Part shown: positions 1-8,374 of the stretch, in pieces
How the letters are laid out: every line of letters begins with the position of its first letter
Position numbering within the stretch: position 1 is the first letter of the stretch
NCBI GenBank assembly: GCA_023447635.1
Contig: JAEXNA010000201.1
Location: 1 to 64,000 of the forward strand
Direction: 5' to 3'
DNA: 64,000 bases
Source: Vulcanimicrobiota bacterium
GTDB lineage: Bacteria > Vulcanimicrobiota > Xenobia > Xenobiales > JADMJV01
Translations under genes and position numbers: made by a program
Notes under the pieces: generated by a model
What the model was told of the DNA's origin: nothing
Databases searched by the model: none
Seen by the model: the letters and a program-made list of their open reading frames with translations, nothing else

Positions 1-100
1 CCCCTCCGCCAGCCCCGCTGAAGGTCTCACCCAGCAGGGGGAGGAAAATCCCATCACTGTCGCAGTCCGACGGTATCTCTAAGAATTCGAGGAAAGCATC

Positions 101-2218
101 GTGACATCTGCAACCGCGGCCAAGAAAAAGACTCCCGGGGGGTTGAACAAGGAGACCCTGCTGTGGGCTCTCAAGACCATGTACCAATCCCGCCGGGCTG
201 ATGACCGCGAGATGCTGATGAAGACCCAGAACAAGGTGTTCTTCCAGATCTCCGGCGCCGGCCACGAGTGCATCCAGGTCGCCGCCTCCATGAACCTCAA
301 GGCCGGCCACGACTGGTTCTTCCCTTACTACCGCGACCGCGCGCTCTGCCTGGGTCTGGGCTACACCCTGACCGAGATGTTCCAGGGCTCGATCGGCGCC
401 GAAGCCGACCCTGCCTCGGCCGGACGCCAGATGCCGTCGCACTGGGGCCACAAGAAACTCAACATCGTCTCCTCTTCCTCTCCCACCGGAACTCAGTTCC
501 TGCAGGCGCTGGGCTGCGCCGAAGCCGGTCAGTACATCGAGTCGCGCAAAGCCGAACTACCGGAACTTGCCAGCAGCAAAGATGAAGTGACCCTGGTCTG
601 CACCGGCGACGGCACCACCTCGCAGGGCGAGTTCTGGGAGGCCGTCAATACTGCTTGCACCCAGAAAGCGCCCGTCATCTTCCTGGTCGAGGACAACGGC
701 TACGCCATTTCCGTCCCGGTCGAAGCGCAAACCGCTGGCGGCAGCATCAGCGGCCTGCTCAAAGGCTGGCCCAACCTGCTGGTGGTCGAGACCGACGGCT
801 GCGATCTGGACGCCAGCAACAAGGCGTTTGCCGAAGCCGTGGCTTACTGCCGCGAGCGTAAAGGCCCCGCCCTGGTGCACGCCCACGTGATCCGACCCTA
901 TTCCCACTCCATGTCCGATGACGAAGCCGCCTACCGTCCTCAGGCCGAGCGCGACAAAGAAGGCGAGCGCGACCCGATCACTCTGCTGGGCAACCGCCTG
1001 GTCGCCGAAGGCCACCTGAGCGAGGGCGACCTGGACAAGCTGAAAGAAGAGTGGAATCAGGAGGTGATCGACGCCTCGATCCAGGCCGAAGAGTCGCCTC
1101 AACCCGCCCACGCGACGGTCTTCGAGAACGTCTACTCGCCTGACGTCGACCCTACCAGCGCGGACTTCGACAGTCCCGCCCAGCCCAGCGGCAATCCGGT
1201 CACCATGGTCGACCTGATCAACCGCTGCCTGAAAGACGAGATGCGCCGCGACGTGCGCATCCGCGTCTTCGGCGAAGACGTGGCCGACGCCACTCGCGTC
1301 ACGGTTCTCGGCGAATGCAAAGGTAAAGGTGGAGTGTTCAAGCTGACCCACGGCCTGCAGAGCGAGCACGGCGCCGACCGCTGCTTCAACTCTCCCCTGG
1401 CCGAGGCCAACATCGTGGGCCGCGCCATCGGGATGGCCGTACGCGGCCTGAAACCGGTGGTCGAGATCCAGTTCTTCGATTACATCTGGCCGGCGTTCCA
1501 CCAGCTGCGCAACGAGTTGGCCACCATGCGCTGGCGCTCGGGCGGCGCCTTCAAGTGCCCCATCGTGGTGCGCGTGCCGATCGGCGGCTACCTGCGCGGC
1601 GGCGGTCCTTATCACAGCCAGTCGGGCGAGGTGCTGTTCACTCACACCCCGGGTGTCCGCGTGGTCTTCCCCTCCAACGCTGAAGACGCCAACGGTCTGC
1701 TGCGCACTGCGATCCGCAGCGACGACCCGGTGATGGTGCTCGAGCACAAACATCTGTACCGTCAGACCCACAACAAAGGCGTCAACCCCGGCCCCGACTA
1801 CAGCATCCCGTTCGGCAAAGCGTCGGTGGTGCGCGAAGGTAGCGACCTGACCGTGATCACCTACGGCGCGCTGGTCTTCCGCTGCGAGCAGGCGGCCCGG
1901 GAGATCGAGAAGGAGAGCGGTCACAAGGTCGAGATCCTCGATCTGCGCAGCCTCTCCCCTTACGACTGGGATGCTATCGCGGCCTCGGTCAAGAAGACGT
2001 CGAAGGCTATCGTGGCTCATGAAGACTGCATCTCCTGGGGCTACGGCGCCGAGATCGCCAGCCGCATCGCCGACGAACTGTTCGAGTGGCTGGACGGCCC
2101 GGTACGCCGCATCGGCGCTACCGACACCTTCGTCGGCTACGCTCCTCAGCTTGAAGAGGCGACGCTGCCCACTCCGGCCTCGATCGCTGCCGAGATGAGA
2201 AAGCTGCTGGACTACTAA
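101..2218 (+). CDS. 2-oxoacid dehydrogenase E1, alpha and beta fused in one chain
   Basis: Thiamine-diphosphate enzyme that decarboxylates a 2-oxoacid and passes the acyl group to the lipoyl E2 of a dehydrogenase complex. The branched-chain (2-oxoisovalerate) type is most likely, though the substrate cannot be read from sequence. Residues about 20-340 are the E1-alpha domain with the ThDP motif GDG (about 169) through VEDNGYAIS. From about residue 366 the E1-beta transketolase-like domain follows, with FGEDVAD, the VEIQFFDYIWPAF stretch and the C-terminal ILDLRSLSPYD region. At 705 aa it equals alpha plus beta, so it is a fusion and not a truncation. The GTG start at 101 has GAGGAAAG about 8 bases upstream. 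No E2 or E3 lies in the window, so partners are encoded elsewhere. The next gene starts 3 bases after the stop. Confidence 0.93.
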   Translation: MTSATAAKKKTPGGLNKETLLWALKTMYQSRRADDREMLMKTQNKVFFQISGAGHECIQVAASMNLKAGHDWFFPYYRDRALCLGLGYTLTEMFQGSIGAEADPASAGRQMPSHWGHKKLNIVSSSSPTGTQFLQALGCAEAGQYIESRKAELPELASSKDEVTLVCTGDGTTSQGEFWEAVNTACTQKAPVIFLVEDNGYAISVPVEAQTAGGSISGLLKGWPNLLVVETDGCDLDASNKAFAEAVAYCRERKGPALVHAHVIRPYSHSMSDDEAAYRPQAERDKEGERDPITLLGNRLVAEGHLSEGDLDKLKEEWNQEVIDASIQAEESPQPAHATVFENVYSPDVDPTSADFDSPAQPSGNPVTMVDLINRCLKDEMRRDVRIRVFGEDVADATRVTVLGECKGKGGVFKLTHGLQSEHGADRCFNSPLAEANIVGRAIGMAVRGLKPVVEIQFFDYIWPAFHQLRNELATMRWRSGGAFKCPIVVRVPIGGYLRGGGPYHSQSGEVLFTHTPGVRVVFPSNAEDANGLLRTAIRSDDPVMVLEHKHLYRQTHNKGVNPGPDYSIPFGKASVVREGSDLTVITYGALVFRCEQAAREIEKESGHKVEILDLRSLSPYDWDAIAASVKKTSKAIVAHEDCISWGYGAEIASRIADELFEWLDGPVRRIGATDTFVGYAPQLEEATLPTPASIAAEMRKLLDY

Positions 2219-2221
2219 GCG

Positions 2222-3349
2222 ATGAAGCGTCTGCGGATCCCTGGAGCTCTTCTCGGTGCGCTGATGCTGCTCTCCGCCTGCTCGGCCAAACAGCCAGCGG
2301 CGGGGGCGCCGTCGCCGCTTCCCACAGCCTCGGTCACGGCGCCGGCTTCGCCCACAGCCCAGGCCCCGGCCGTCCTGTTCGACGGCCGCGAGCCTCTCAA
2401 AATGGCCAAAGCCACCCCGGAGGAGACCGCTCTGGTCACCGCCGAGGTGAAGACGCGCGCCTCCGAGGCGTTTCTCAAGAAACGTCTCGAAGGTCTGGGA
2501 GACGGCCCGTTCGAGGAGCAGTTCCAGCTGATCGGTACGGCCGAGGGGTCGTTCTCCCGCGATAAGGCCAGTCAGAAGGCCGTTCTCTACCGCTACTCCT
2601 ACACCAACGGCGTGGTCGTGCTCGAGGGCGACAAAGTGGTGGCTCACTACAGCGGCGATCCGGGCGACTACGCGCTCTATCAGGCCATCGCCTCGGCTCC
2701 CGACCTCAACGGCAACGGCCGTTCGGAGTTGGTCCTGCTACGCAATGTAGAGGACACGGCCGAGATCTTCGCCTACCTCTTCGACGGCCAGGGTCCGGGC
2801 CTGGTGTTCATGGGCGCCAGCACGGTGTTCGACAGCAACGTTCGCCCCGGAGAGGACCCTCCGGCCGAGGAGAAGGACACCGCTTATCTGGCCACCGGCA
2901 CCGCCGGGATGAACCTCTCGCGAGAGACCTTCGAGAAGGTTGGCAACGGCGGCTGGACCTCCAAAGGGCCGAGCCAGAGCTTCACTCTCGATAAAGAGGC
3001 CAGTCTGCTCCCCACCCTCACCAGGATCGACGACAGCGCCAAGGCAGAGGCCACTCCCACCGTCTCCCCCTCCACCTTCGGAGGCGGGCTTCCCGCCTTC
3101 CAGGAGGGTGACGACTATAAGAGCAAAGTTCGCGTGGCGCTGTTCGAAGCAGGCTGGGACCCGGCCCGCAGCCCTGAGGGCGACGAGAACTGCGCGGGCG
3201 GCGGCGCCTACTGCCAGGAGTACCCGGAACTCGAGGCCGGCCCCTCTTCGGGAGCCGCCAACGCGATCTTCCGCTGGCAGCGCGACGGCAAGATCCTCAA
3301 GGTGTTCACCGTCGGCGAACCTCCCGTCTTCCAGCGCATCGAAGAGTAG
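2222..3349 (+). CDS. Putative lipoprotein of unknown function
   Basis: The N-terminus is a lipoprotein signal: MKRLR, a hydrophobic core, then lipobox LSAC with the acylated Cys near residue 20. A low-complexity Pro/Ala/Ser/Thr linker follows (about 25-50). The mature part is hydrophilic and includes DLNGNGRSELVLLR, which resembles an FG-GAP/EF-hand-like DxNGxG turn, and a FDGQGPGLV stretch. I do not recognise a family. It starts 3 bases after the E1 gene, so it is probably co-transcribed, although a functional link with E1 is not evident. Likely anchored in the envelope. Confidence 0.8.
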   Translation: MKRLRIPGALLGALMLLSACSAKQPAAGAPSPLPTASVTAPASPTAQAPAVLFDGREPLKMAKATPEETALVTAEVKTRASEAFLKKRLEGLGDGPFEEQFQLIGTAEGSFSRDKASQKAVLYRYSYTNGVVVLEGDKVVAHYSGDPGDYALYQAIASAPDLNGNGRSELVLLRNVEDTAEIFAYLFDGQGPGLVFMGASTVFDSNVRPGEDPPAEEKDTAYLATGTAGMNLSRETFEKVGNGGWTSKGPSQSFTLDKEASLLPTLTRIDDSAKAEATPTVSPSTFGGGLPAFQEGDDYKSKVRVALFEAGWDPARSPEGDENCAGGGAYCQEYPELEAGPSSGAANAIFRWQRDGKILKVFTVGEPPVFQRIEE

Positions 3350-3351
3350 CG

Positions 3352-4125
3352 CTAGCGGGGCCGGACGCCCAGAAAGGCCGGCACGGGAGCGAGCCCTGGA
3401 ACCTCGGATGAGCGACGCTTGGTGCCCATGCTGAACTGGGTCGAACTTCCCCCGTCAAAGTTCAGCGCCCGCCAAGCGGCCAGTCCGCCCTGGTCGACCG
3501 GCGCGCTGAGCAAGGCCGGAAGCTCCGCCAGGGTGGTCAGCGAGGTTACTCCCATCGTCCACAGGGTCACTCGACCCTGCGCGTCGACCGACACCCCGCT
3601 GCGGGCGGCCAGCGCCTTCCCCTCTAACCCCGGGATCGGCTGCCCCTCCCAAACCAGACGAGGGCCCGCCTGAAACAGCACCGGTACGCCCCTGGGCCTG
3701 GCCTCGTCCCGGCCCTTGATGCCGGCCCTCCGCCCGTCCCAGAAGAAGAGCCCGCCGAACACTCCACCGTCGGCCACCTGGCTGTTGATCACGTGGCCCA
3801 GGCGCTCGTGGTAGCCCAGAACTTGATCGTCGTGGTCAAAGTAAGAGCAGTTGATCACCGCTGTCTGGGCAAAGGCGGTGCGCATCTCCGGGGCCCGCGC
3901 GGTGCGGCCTTTCCCCTTCCGGTCGGAGGCCAGCAGCAGCGAGAAACGAACCTGGGCAGGGTCGCAGCGAAGCTGTTGCATGATCAGCGGGCGGGGGCGC
4001 TGGAGCGTGACCTGGCGGTATTCCATACCCGGGCCGACCGTCTCGAAGGCGGGTACGGCCCAGCCGGGAGCAGCGGCCGCGAGAAGGAGTAGGCAAAGCA
4101 GCATGAAGCGACAGGTCAAAGTCAT
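3352..4125 (-). CDS. Phosphodiester glycosidase family protein (NAGPA/DUF2233-like), secreted
   Basis: The signal peptide is MTLTCRFMLLCLLLLAAAA ending near PGWA. The mature domain carries the family hallmarks: an early INCSYFD (like the usual INGGYFD), a mid AARSGVSVDAQGRVTLWTMG block, and the C-terminal ALNFDGGSSTQFSM matching the conserved LDGGGSSxM loop. Relatives remove N-acetylglucosamine from phosphodiesters or act on cell-wall or exopolysaccharide phosphodiester-linked sugars. Substrate here is unknown. Length (257 aa) is typical of a single domain. Its stop abuts the convergent lipoprotein gene, and its 5' end overlaps the start of the divergent HD gene by 23 bases. Confidence 0.85.
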   Translation of the reverse strand: MTLTCRFMLLCLLLLAAAAPGWAVPAFETVGPGMEYRQVTLQRPRPLIMQQLRCDPAQVRFSLLLASDRKGKGRTARAPEMRTAFAQTAVINCSYFDHDDQVLGYHERLGHVINSQVADGGVFGGLFFWDGRRAGIKGRDEARPRGVPVLFQAGPRLVWEGQPIPGLEGKALAARSGVSVDAQGRVTLWTMGVTSLTTLAELPALLSAPVDQGGLAAWRALNFDGGSSTQFSMGTKRRSSEVPGLAPVPAFLGVRPR

Positions 4126-5392
4126 ACGGGATCCCGTTCACGGAGACATGGAGTTTCCCTCGGAACTGGTGCGTCTGATGGACACCCGCGAGTTCCAGCG
4201 GATGCGCGGGGTGCGCCAGTTGGGCACCGCCAGTTTTGTCTATCCGGGGGCCGTACACACCCGCTTCGACCACAGTCTGGGCACCTGCTGGCTGGCCGGC
4301 AAACTGCTGGACATGCTGGGGCCGCGCCAGACCCATCAGGAGCGTCTGGCCGTGCTGGCCTGGGCGCTGCTGCACGACGTGACCCACATCCCGTTTGGCC
4401 ACACCTTAGAAGACGAGCGCCGAGTTTTCGAGCGTCACGACACGCCTGCTCGGGTGCAGAAGGCGTTCCCTCAGGGCGAACTGGGGGCGGCGCTGAGCTC
4501 GCTGAAGCTGCTCGATCCGCTGCTGGAGATCGCGCTTTCGCCGGAGCGCTGGGAGCATCAGATCACGGCGGGCGCCGTGGCCGCCGATCTGCTGGACTAT
4601 CTAGCTAGAGACGCTTTCTTCTGCGGTCTCTCGCAGCGCTATGACGCGCGCATCTTCGCCCTGTTCGGGCTGGAGAAGGGGCGGCTGTACCTGGATGCTC
4701 AGCGCGGCGGAGTGCTGCGCCAGGATGCGCTGTCCGAGATCATTCATCTCTTGCGCCTGCGCTACTTCTTGTCCGAGCGGGTCTACTTTCACCACACCAA
4801 GACGATCTCTGGGGCGATGGTCAGTCGAGCGGTGGAGCAGGCCGTCGGGCAGGGGCTGACCTTCGAAGAGATCGCCAGCCAGACCGATGAGGGGCTGCTC
4901 TCGCTGCTCGAGCGTCGTTTCGCCGGCGAGGCCACGGTGGCCCAACTGATGAACAGTCTGCGCTCGCGTCGGCTATACAAACGGGTCTTCTTGCTGACGG
5001 CCGAACTGCCCCAGGAGCGGCGCGAGCATTTCGTGCAGCTGTACCACCACGACGCCCGGCGACGAGCCCAGGCCGAGGCGGATCTAGCGCGCCAGTGCCG
5101 GCTGAAGCCGGAGCATCTGATCGTGTACTGCCCGGCGCTGAAGATGCAGTTGAAAGAGGGTAAGCTTCCGGTCAAGGTCGACGATGGCGCGCCGCGCAGC
5201 TTGAACGAATTGCCGGTCGACGAGATCGGGATTTTGAAAGAGCGGCACCGGCTGCTCTGGCGTTTCTACGTGTTCCTGAGTCCGGACAAGATGAACCGCG
5301 CCGAAGCTGTAGCCAAGGCGTGTGAAGTCTATTTCGGCGAATCCAACCATCTGCCGCGCTTTCGCAGCGGGCAGCTGTTCCTGGGGGTCTAG
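4103..5392 (+). CDS. HD-domain phosphohydrolase (dGTPase/YdhJ-like)
   Basis: 429 aa. The N-terminus VIRDPVHGDMEF followed by RMRGVRQLGTASFVYPGAVHTRFDHSLG is the classic opening of the HD family related to dNTP triphosphohydrolases. The metal-binding HD pair is at about residues 91-92 (LLHDVTHIPFGH), and further family residues follow. The start at 4103 is chosen because family members begin a few residues before IRDPVHG. The reading frame is open further upstream, but that sequence is antisense to the glycosidase signal peptide. The product is a cytosolic nucleotide or phosphoester hydrolase with unknown substrate. The following gene starts at the base after this stop, implying translational coupling. 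Confidence 0.85.
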   Translation: MKRQVKVIRDPVHGDMEFPSELVRLMDTREFQRMRGVRQLGTASFVYPGAVHTRFDHSLGTCWLAGKLLDMLGPRQTHQERLAVLAWALLHDVTHIPFGHTLEDERRVFERHDTPARVQKAFPQGELGAALSSLKLLDPLLEIALSPERWEHQITAGAVAADLLDYLARDAFFCGLSQRYDARIFALFGLEKGRLYLDAQRGGVLRQDALSEIIHLLRLRYFLSERVYFHHTKTISGAMVSRAVEQAVGQGLTFEEIASQTDEGLLSLLERRFAGEATVAQLMNSLRSRRLYKRVFLLTAELPQERREHFVQLYHHDARRRAQAEADLARQCRLKPEHLIVYCPALKMQLKEGKLPVKVDDGAPRSLNELPVDEIGILKERHRLLWRFYVFLSPDKMNRAEAVAKACEVYFGESNHLPRFRSGQLFLGV

Positions 5393-6220
5393 GTGGAAGC
5401 TTCCGAGGGCGTGATCGCGCCTAACGCACCCGGTTACCGTCGCTGGTTGGCCAGGGAGAAGCATCGCGACTATCGTAACGCGGTGCTGGTTCAGGTGCTG
5501 ATGATGGGTAGCGAACTGCTGCTCGAAGACACCATGCAGCTGATGGGCTGGCCGCTTTCGCTGGGGTTCCTGAAGTTTTTCTTCTACGCGCTCTCGGGTC
5601 TCTATCTGCTGCTGCTGTGGGACATGCTGCGCAACTTTACCCTGCGTCGCTGGCTGACCAACGGGGTTCTGGGGACGCTGATCGTGGCGTTCTGCAGCCT
5701 GTTCGTCGTCGACGTGGTGCTGGGCGGTGGTGAACACCAGCACGGGCAGATGCGCTTCTTCTGCCACCTGGCGTTTCTGCTGGTGCAGGTGGTCGTGATC
5801 GGCTTTGCCCTGCGCGATCTGTTCCAGGGTTCGCGGCGGGACGAGGACAAGCTTTGGGGGTCGGCTTGCCTGTTCTTCATGTCGGGCTTTGCCTTCGCCG
5901 GGCTGTTCTTTTGTGTGCTGATCAAAGACCCGCTGGCGTTCGGAGCGCCGCTTCCCGATACCCACTGGGGGCTGTTCGAGTCGCTCTACCTGAGCATGAC
6001 GGCGCTCATCGGGCTGGACAACAACGCCTATCAGGACTGCAGTCGCCTGGTCCGCAACATCTGCCTGATGGAAGGGGCCTGGAGCCAGCTTTACATGGTG
6101 CTGCTGATCGGCCGGGTCATGTCGGGAGAGGTGTTGGAGGCTCCGGAGGCCCCGGTGAAGGGGACGCCTGAGGTGGAGTCTGCCGCGCCTGCGGGTCCGG
6201 GTGAGTCGTCCGAGGGTTGA
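5393..6220 (+). CDS. Membrane protein resembling a two-TM potassium channel with an abnormal filter
   Basis: 275 aa with several membrane segments (about residues 45-70, 75-100, 110-135, 155-180) and a charged Glu/Pro-rich C-terminal tail. The last membrane part, LYLSMTALIGLDNNAYQD then a helix EGAWSQLYMVLLIGRVM, aligns by eye with the pore helix, filter and inner helix of Ion_trans_2 channels (LYFSFVTLTTVGYGD, then EALIGQLYLAVLVARLV). The expected TVGYGD is absent. Starts with GTG directly after the HD hydrolase stop. Channel homology is my inference. Ion conduction cannot be assumed. Confidence 0.6.
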   Translation: MEASEGVIAPNAPGYRRWLAREKHRDYRNAVLVQVLMMGSELLLEDTMQLMGWPLSLGFLKFFFYALSGLYLLLLWDMLRNFTLRRWLTNGVLGTLIVAFCSLFVVDVVLGGGEHQHGQMRFFCHLAFLLVQVVVIGFALRDLFQGSRRDEDKLWGSACLFFMSGFAFAGLFFCVLIKDPLAFGAPLPDTHWGLFESLYLSMTALIGLDNNAYQDCSRLVRNICLMEGAWSQLYMVLLIGRVMSGEVLEAPEAPVKGTPEVESAAPAGPGESSEG

Positions 6221-6345
6221 GGTCGCCGAGGTCTTCGTCTTCCGACCAGGTGGCAACGGCGAACGCTACTCTCAGTGGAGGTTTGTGGGACAAGGAGGGG
6301 CCGGTTAGAGGGGGAAAGCTGGGCTTTTCAGGAGGTTTCGTCGCG

Positions 6346-7092
6346 ATGACTCATCCCTATCGGCCCTGGGCGGCCTGTATTACGGCTCTGGCCCTTGTTT
6401 GCACTCTGACCCTGGTAAGCTGTGGGGACGACGACGGCGATTTCCTGGTTGGCGGACCTGGCCCGGCGAGCAGCGCTCTGGGCTTTGGAGGCCTCTCGTT
6501 CCAGTTTTTCCAGGCGCAGGCCGCTCTGGTGTCGTCGCAGGCGCAGACCCTGGAGTTCGAGTTCTTTAACGCTCAGGACGAATCGCTGAAGACGGTCACG
6601 GTGGCCTACAGCGCGTCGGTCACGATCAGCGAGGTTCCGACCGCAGCCACGGAGGTCGAGATCACGATCTACGACGACTACGGCGCGCCTCTGCAGACGC
6701 TGGTCGACGAGGTCGCGGTGGTGCCTGGTGCGGTGACGGCGGTCGACCTTAGCGACGCCGCTTCGGCTCCCGTCGAACTCGAATCGCTGACCGTGGCACC
6801 AACGCAACTGACGCTGGATCTGCTCTCGCCGGTCGACAGCACGGAACAGCTGTCCTTGACCGCGCTGTTTGGCAACGGGTCGACGGTGGCTCTCGAGCCC
6901 GAGGCGGCGACCTATCAGGTTCGCCCCGACGGGGTGGTCAGCGTGGACAAGCACGGTGTGGTCCGCCCGCTGGGCGTCGGCACCGCGACGGTGGTGGTAA
7001 TCCTCGACGTCGAGGGCGTTCGCCGAACGGCGACAGTCAGCGTGGAGGTCGTGGGCGAAACGGCTGGAGGGTCGACGGGCTACGACGACTAG
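6346..7092 (+). CDS. Lipoprotein with bacterial Ig-like (Big_2-type) domain
   Basis: 248 aa. The ATG at 6346 is preceded by GGAGG at 6331-6335. An in-frame opening extends to 6217 but lacks a better ribosome site and would bury the signal peptide. Lipoprotein signal with lipobox LVSC, then DDDGDF, so the acylated Cys is followed by acidic residues. Residues about 145-240 look like a Big_2 domain: LTVAPTQLTLDLL, then ATYQVRPDGVVSVDKHGVV, then GTATVVVIL. The middle region is Ser/Thr/Val-rich beta sandwich. Probable surface or periplasmic adhesion-type or structural lipoprotein with no defined partner. Confidence 0.75.
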   Translation: MTHPYRPWAACITALALVCTLTLVSCGDDDGDFLVGGPGPASSALGFGGLSFQFFQAQAALVSSQAQTLEFEFFNAQDESLKTVTVAYSASVTISEVPTAATEVEITIYDDYGAPLQTLVDEVAVVPGAVTAVDLSDAASAPVELESLTVAPTQLTLDLLSPVDSTEQLSLTALFGNGSTVALEPEAATYQVRPDGVVSVDKHGVVRPLGVGTATVVVILDVEGVRRTATVSVEVVGETAGGSTGYDD

Positions 7093-7118
7093 CAGGCGAT
7101 GTTGACGGCGCGGACGGC

Positions 7119-7169
7119 GTTAACCTGGCGCCAGCGACAACTTGCTCGTCTCCCCACCGCAACGTCGAC
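7119..7169. repeat. Single copy of dispersed 49/52-bp hairpin repeat
   Basis: The segment begins GTTAACCTGGCGCCAGCGAC, continues with ACTTGCTCGTCTCC and ends CGCAACGTCGAC. It matches the units at 43623-43774 along its length, allowing several mismatches. It lies between the stops of convergent genes, just before the terminator hairpin. Confidence 0.6.
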
Positions 7170-7176
7170 AAAAAGG

Positions 7177-7204
7177 AAAGGCCCCGCTTTGCAGCGGAGC
7201 CTTT
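7177..7204. terminator. Bidirectional hairpin terminator between convergent genes
   Basis: Arms AAAGGCCCCGCT (7177-7188) and AGCGGAGCCTTT (7193-7204) pair over 12 positions with one imperfect pair. The flanking A and T runs could serve both strands. It sits between the lipoprotein stop (7092) and the DUF3618 gene stop (7227). Confidence 0.75.
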
Positions 7205-7226
7205 GCCTATCGAGATTGAGTTGGCT

Positions 7227-7988
7227 TTAGGGGACGATCGGGCGTAGTGGCGAGACGCCGGCTATTTGGCGCTCTTCGAGAGTCTCGCTACGAGCCTGGC
7301 GGAAAGCCGTCAGAGCCGCCTCTTCGGCCGTCACGGCAACCTTGCTAGCTTCCGCTTTGCGCTTCTGCAGTTCGAGTTCGACCGCGTCTTTGGCCTGGCT
7401 GATCGCCTGCTGCGCTGACTCCTTGCTGGTTTCCAACAGGCGGTCGCGCGTCGGTCCGAGCAGTTCGTCTTCCCGACGGGTTGCGGGAAGCAGCACTCCG
7501 AGCAGCAGTCCGGCTCCCAGGGCGGCAGCGCCCAGCAGCAAGGGATGCTGGTGGTTCAGGCGGCGAACACGTCGCACCGTACGGCGCTGGGCTCGCAGCA
7601 GTTTGGGATTCTTGGCCAGCGTCTGGTTCAAGCGCGAGGGCTCTTCTCCACGGGGATGTACCAGGCGAAGTTGAGCGGACTCTCGCTCGGCCATCGAGAT
7701 CAGCACGCCGATCCCCATTCCCGCCAGTAAGAACGGCAGCGGGTTCTGCTGGAAGTAGCCCGAGGCTTGCTGGCCCAGGTCCTCGACCCGACCGCTGGCC
7801 TGGTCGGCCAGTTCTTTGACCTTGGCCTCGACCCGCTCGGTGCTCTCCTGGATGACCTGTCGGGCCGCGTCGGCCAGATGCTCGGGCTCGATCTTAGCTT
7901 TCAGGGCCTCGGTGGTACGCTCGATCTCGGCCCGGGACCGGGCCATGTCGCGTTCGATTTCGGCTATAGATTTCTCTTGCTCGCTCAT
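7227..7988 (-). CDS. DUF3618-type membrane-associated protein
   Basis: 253 aa. The N-terminal IAEIERDMARSRAEIERTTEALK is the DUF3618 signature. A long amphipathic helical stretch follows, then a membrane segment near residues 85-103 (PFLLAGMGIGVLISMA) and a second Ala/Gly/Leu-rich membrane segment around 150-170. The C-terminal tail is coiled-coil and Lys/Glu/Ala-rich. Function of the family is unknown. It commonly sits beside holin-X-like DUF1469 proteins, as here: its ATG overlaps the stop of the upstream holin-like gene by 4 bases. Probable inner-membrane envelope-stress or cell-envelope protein. Confidence 0.8.
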   Translation of the reverse strand: MSEQEKSIAEIERDMARSRAEIERTTEALKAKIEPEHLADAARQVIQESTERVEAKVKELADQASGRVEDLGQQASGYFQQNPLPFLLAGMGIGVLISMAERESAQLRLVHPRGEEPSRLNQTLAKNPKLLRAQRRTVRRVRRLNHQHPLLLGAAALGAGLLLGVLLPATRREDELLGPTRDRLLETSKESAQQAISQAKDAVELELQKRKAEASKVAVTAEEAALTAFRQARSETLEERQIAGVSPLRPIVP

Positions 7989-8374
7989 GGCGTCAACTGC
8001 TCCTTCAAGTGGTATCCGTTAGTTTTCAGGCTGTCCTTGGTGTGCTCGAGTCCGGGCACTTCCGTCTTCAGCCGTTTGGCGCCCATCTGCATGGCCAGCG
8101 CGCCGACTACGATGGTCAGGGCGCCGACGATGCCCGAGGCGGCCCAGAGCGGCATGATGGTGCTCAGTCCGAACATTCCGGCCATCAGCAAGAAGAACAG
8201 TCCGGCGTAGACCAGCGCGCCGCCGGCAGCAAGAGCCGCTCCATCGGATGCGGCCTCTTTGGCCGTCTGCTTGAGTTCGATCTTGGCAAGGGCGACTTCG
8301 TCTTTGGCCAGGTTAGAAAGTTCCCCCGCCAGACGGCCTAGCAGGCTGGGGATGTCGTGTTTAATAAGATCCAT
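7985..8374 (-). CDS. Phage-holin-3_6-like (holin-X/DUF1469) membrane protein
   Basis: 129 aa. The family pattern SLLGRLAGELSNLAKDEVAL then AKIELKQTAKEAASDGAA precedes two membrane helices (about residues 45-75 and 80-105). Members are chromosomal and not phage-derived, and are thought to act at the inner membrane. It overlaps the preceding gene by 14 bases and the DUF3618 gene by 4, so the three genes form one tight operon. Confidence 0.82.
   Translation of the reverse strand: MDLIKHDIPSLLGRLAGELSNLAKDEVALAKIELKQTAKEAASDGAALAAGGALVYAGLFFLLMAGMFGLSTIMPLWAASGIVGALTIVVGALAMQMGAKRLKTEVPGLEHTKDSLKTNGYHLKEQLTP

Noticed and set aside
557..2647. Long minus-strand open frame (696 aa) across the E1 gene
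   Set aside because: It is antisense to a clear dehydrogenase, has a composition rich in His/Arg/Gly typical of high-GC shadow frames, and no family match by eye.
7985..8374. Prophage interpretation for the holin-like gene
   Set aside because: Holin-X/DUF1469 proteins are chromosomal and commonly sit with DUF3618. No phage structural, integrase or lysis genes are nearby.
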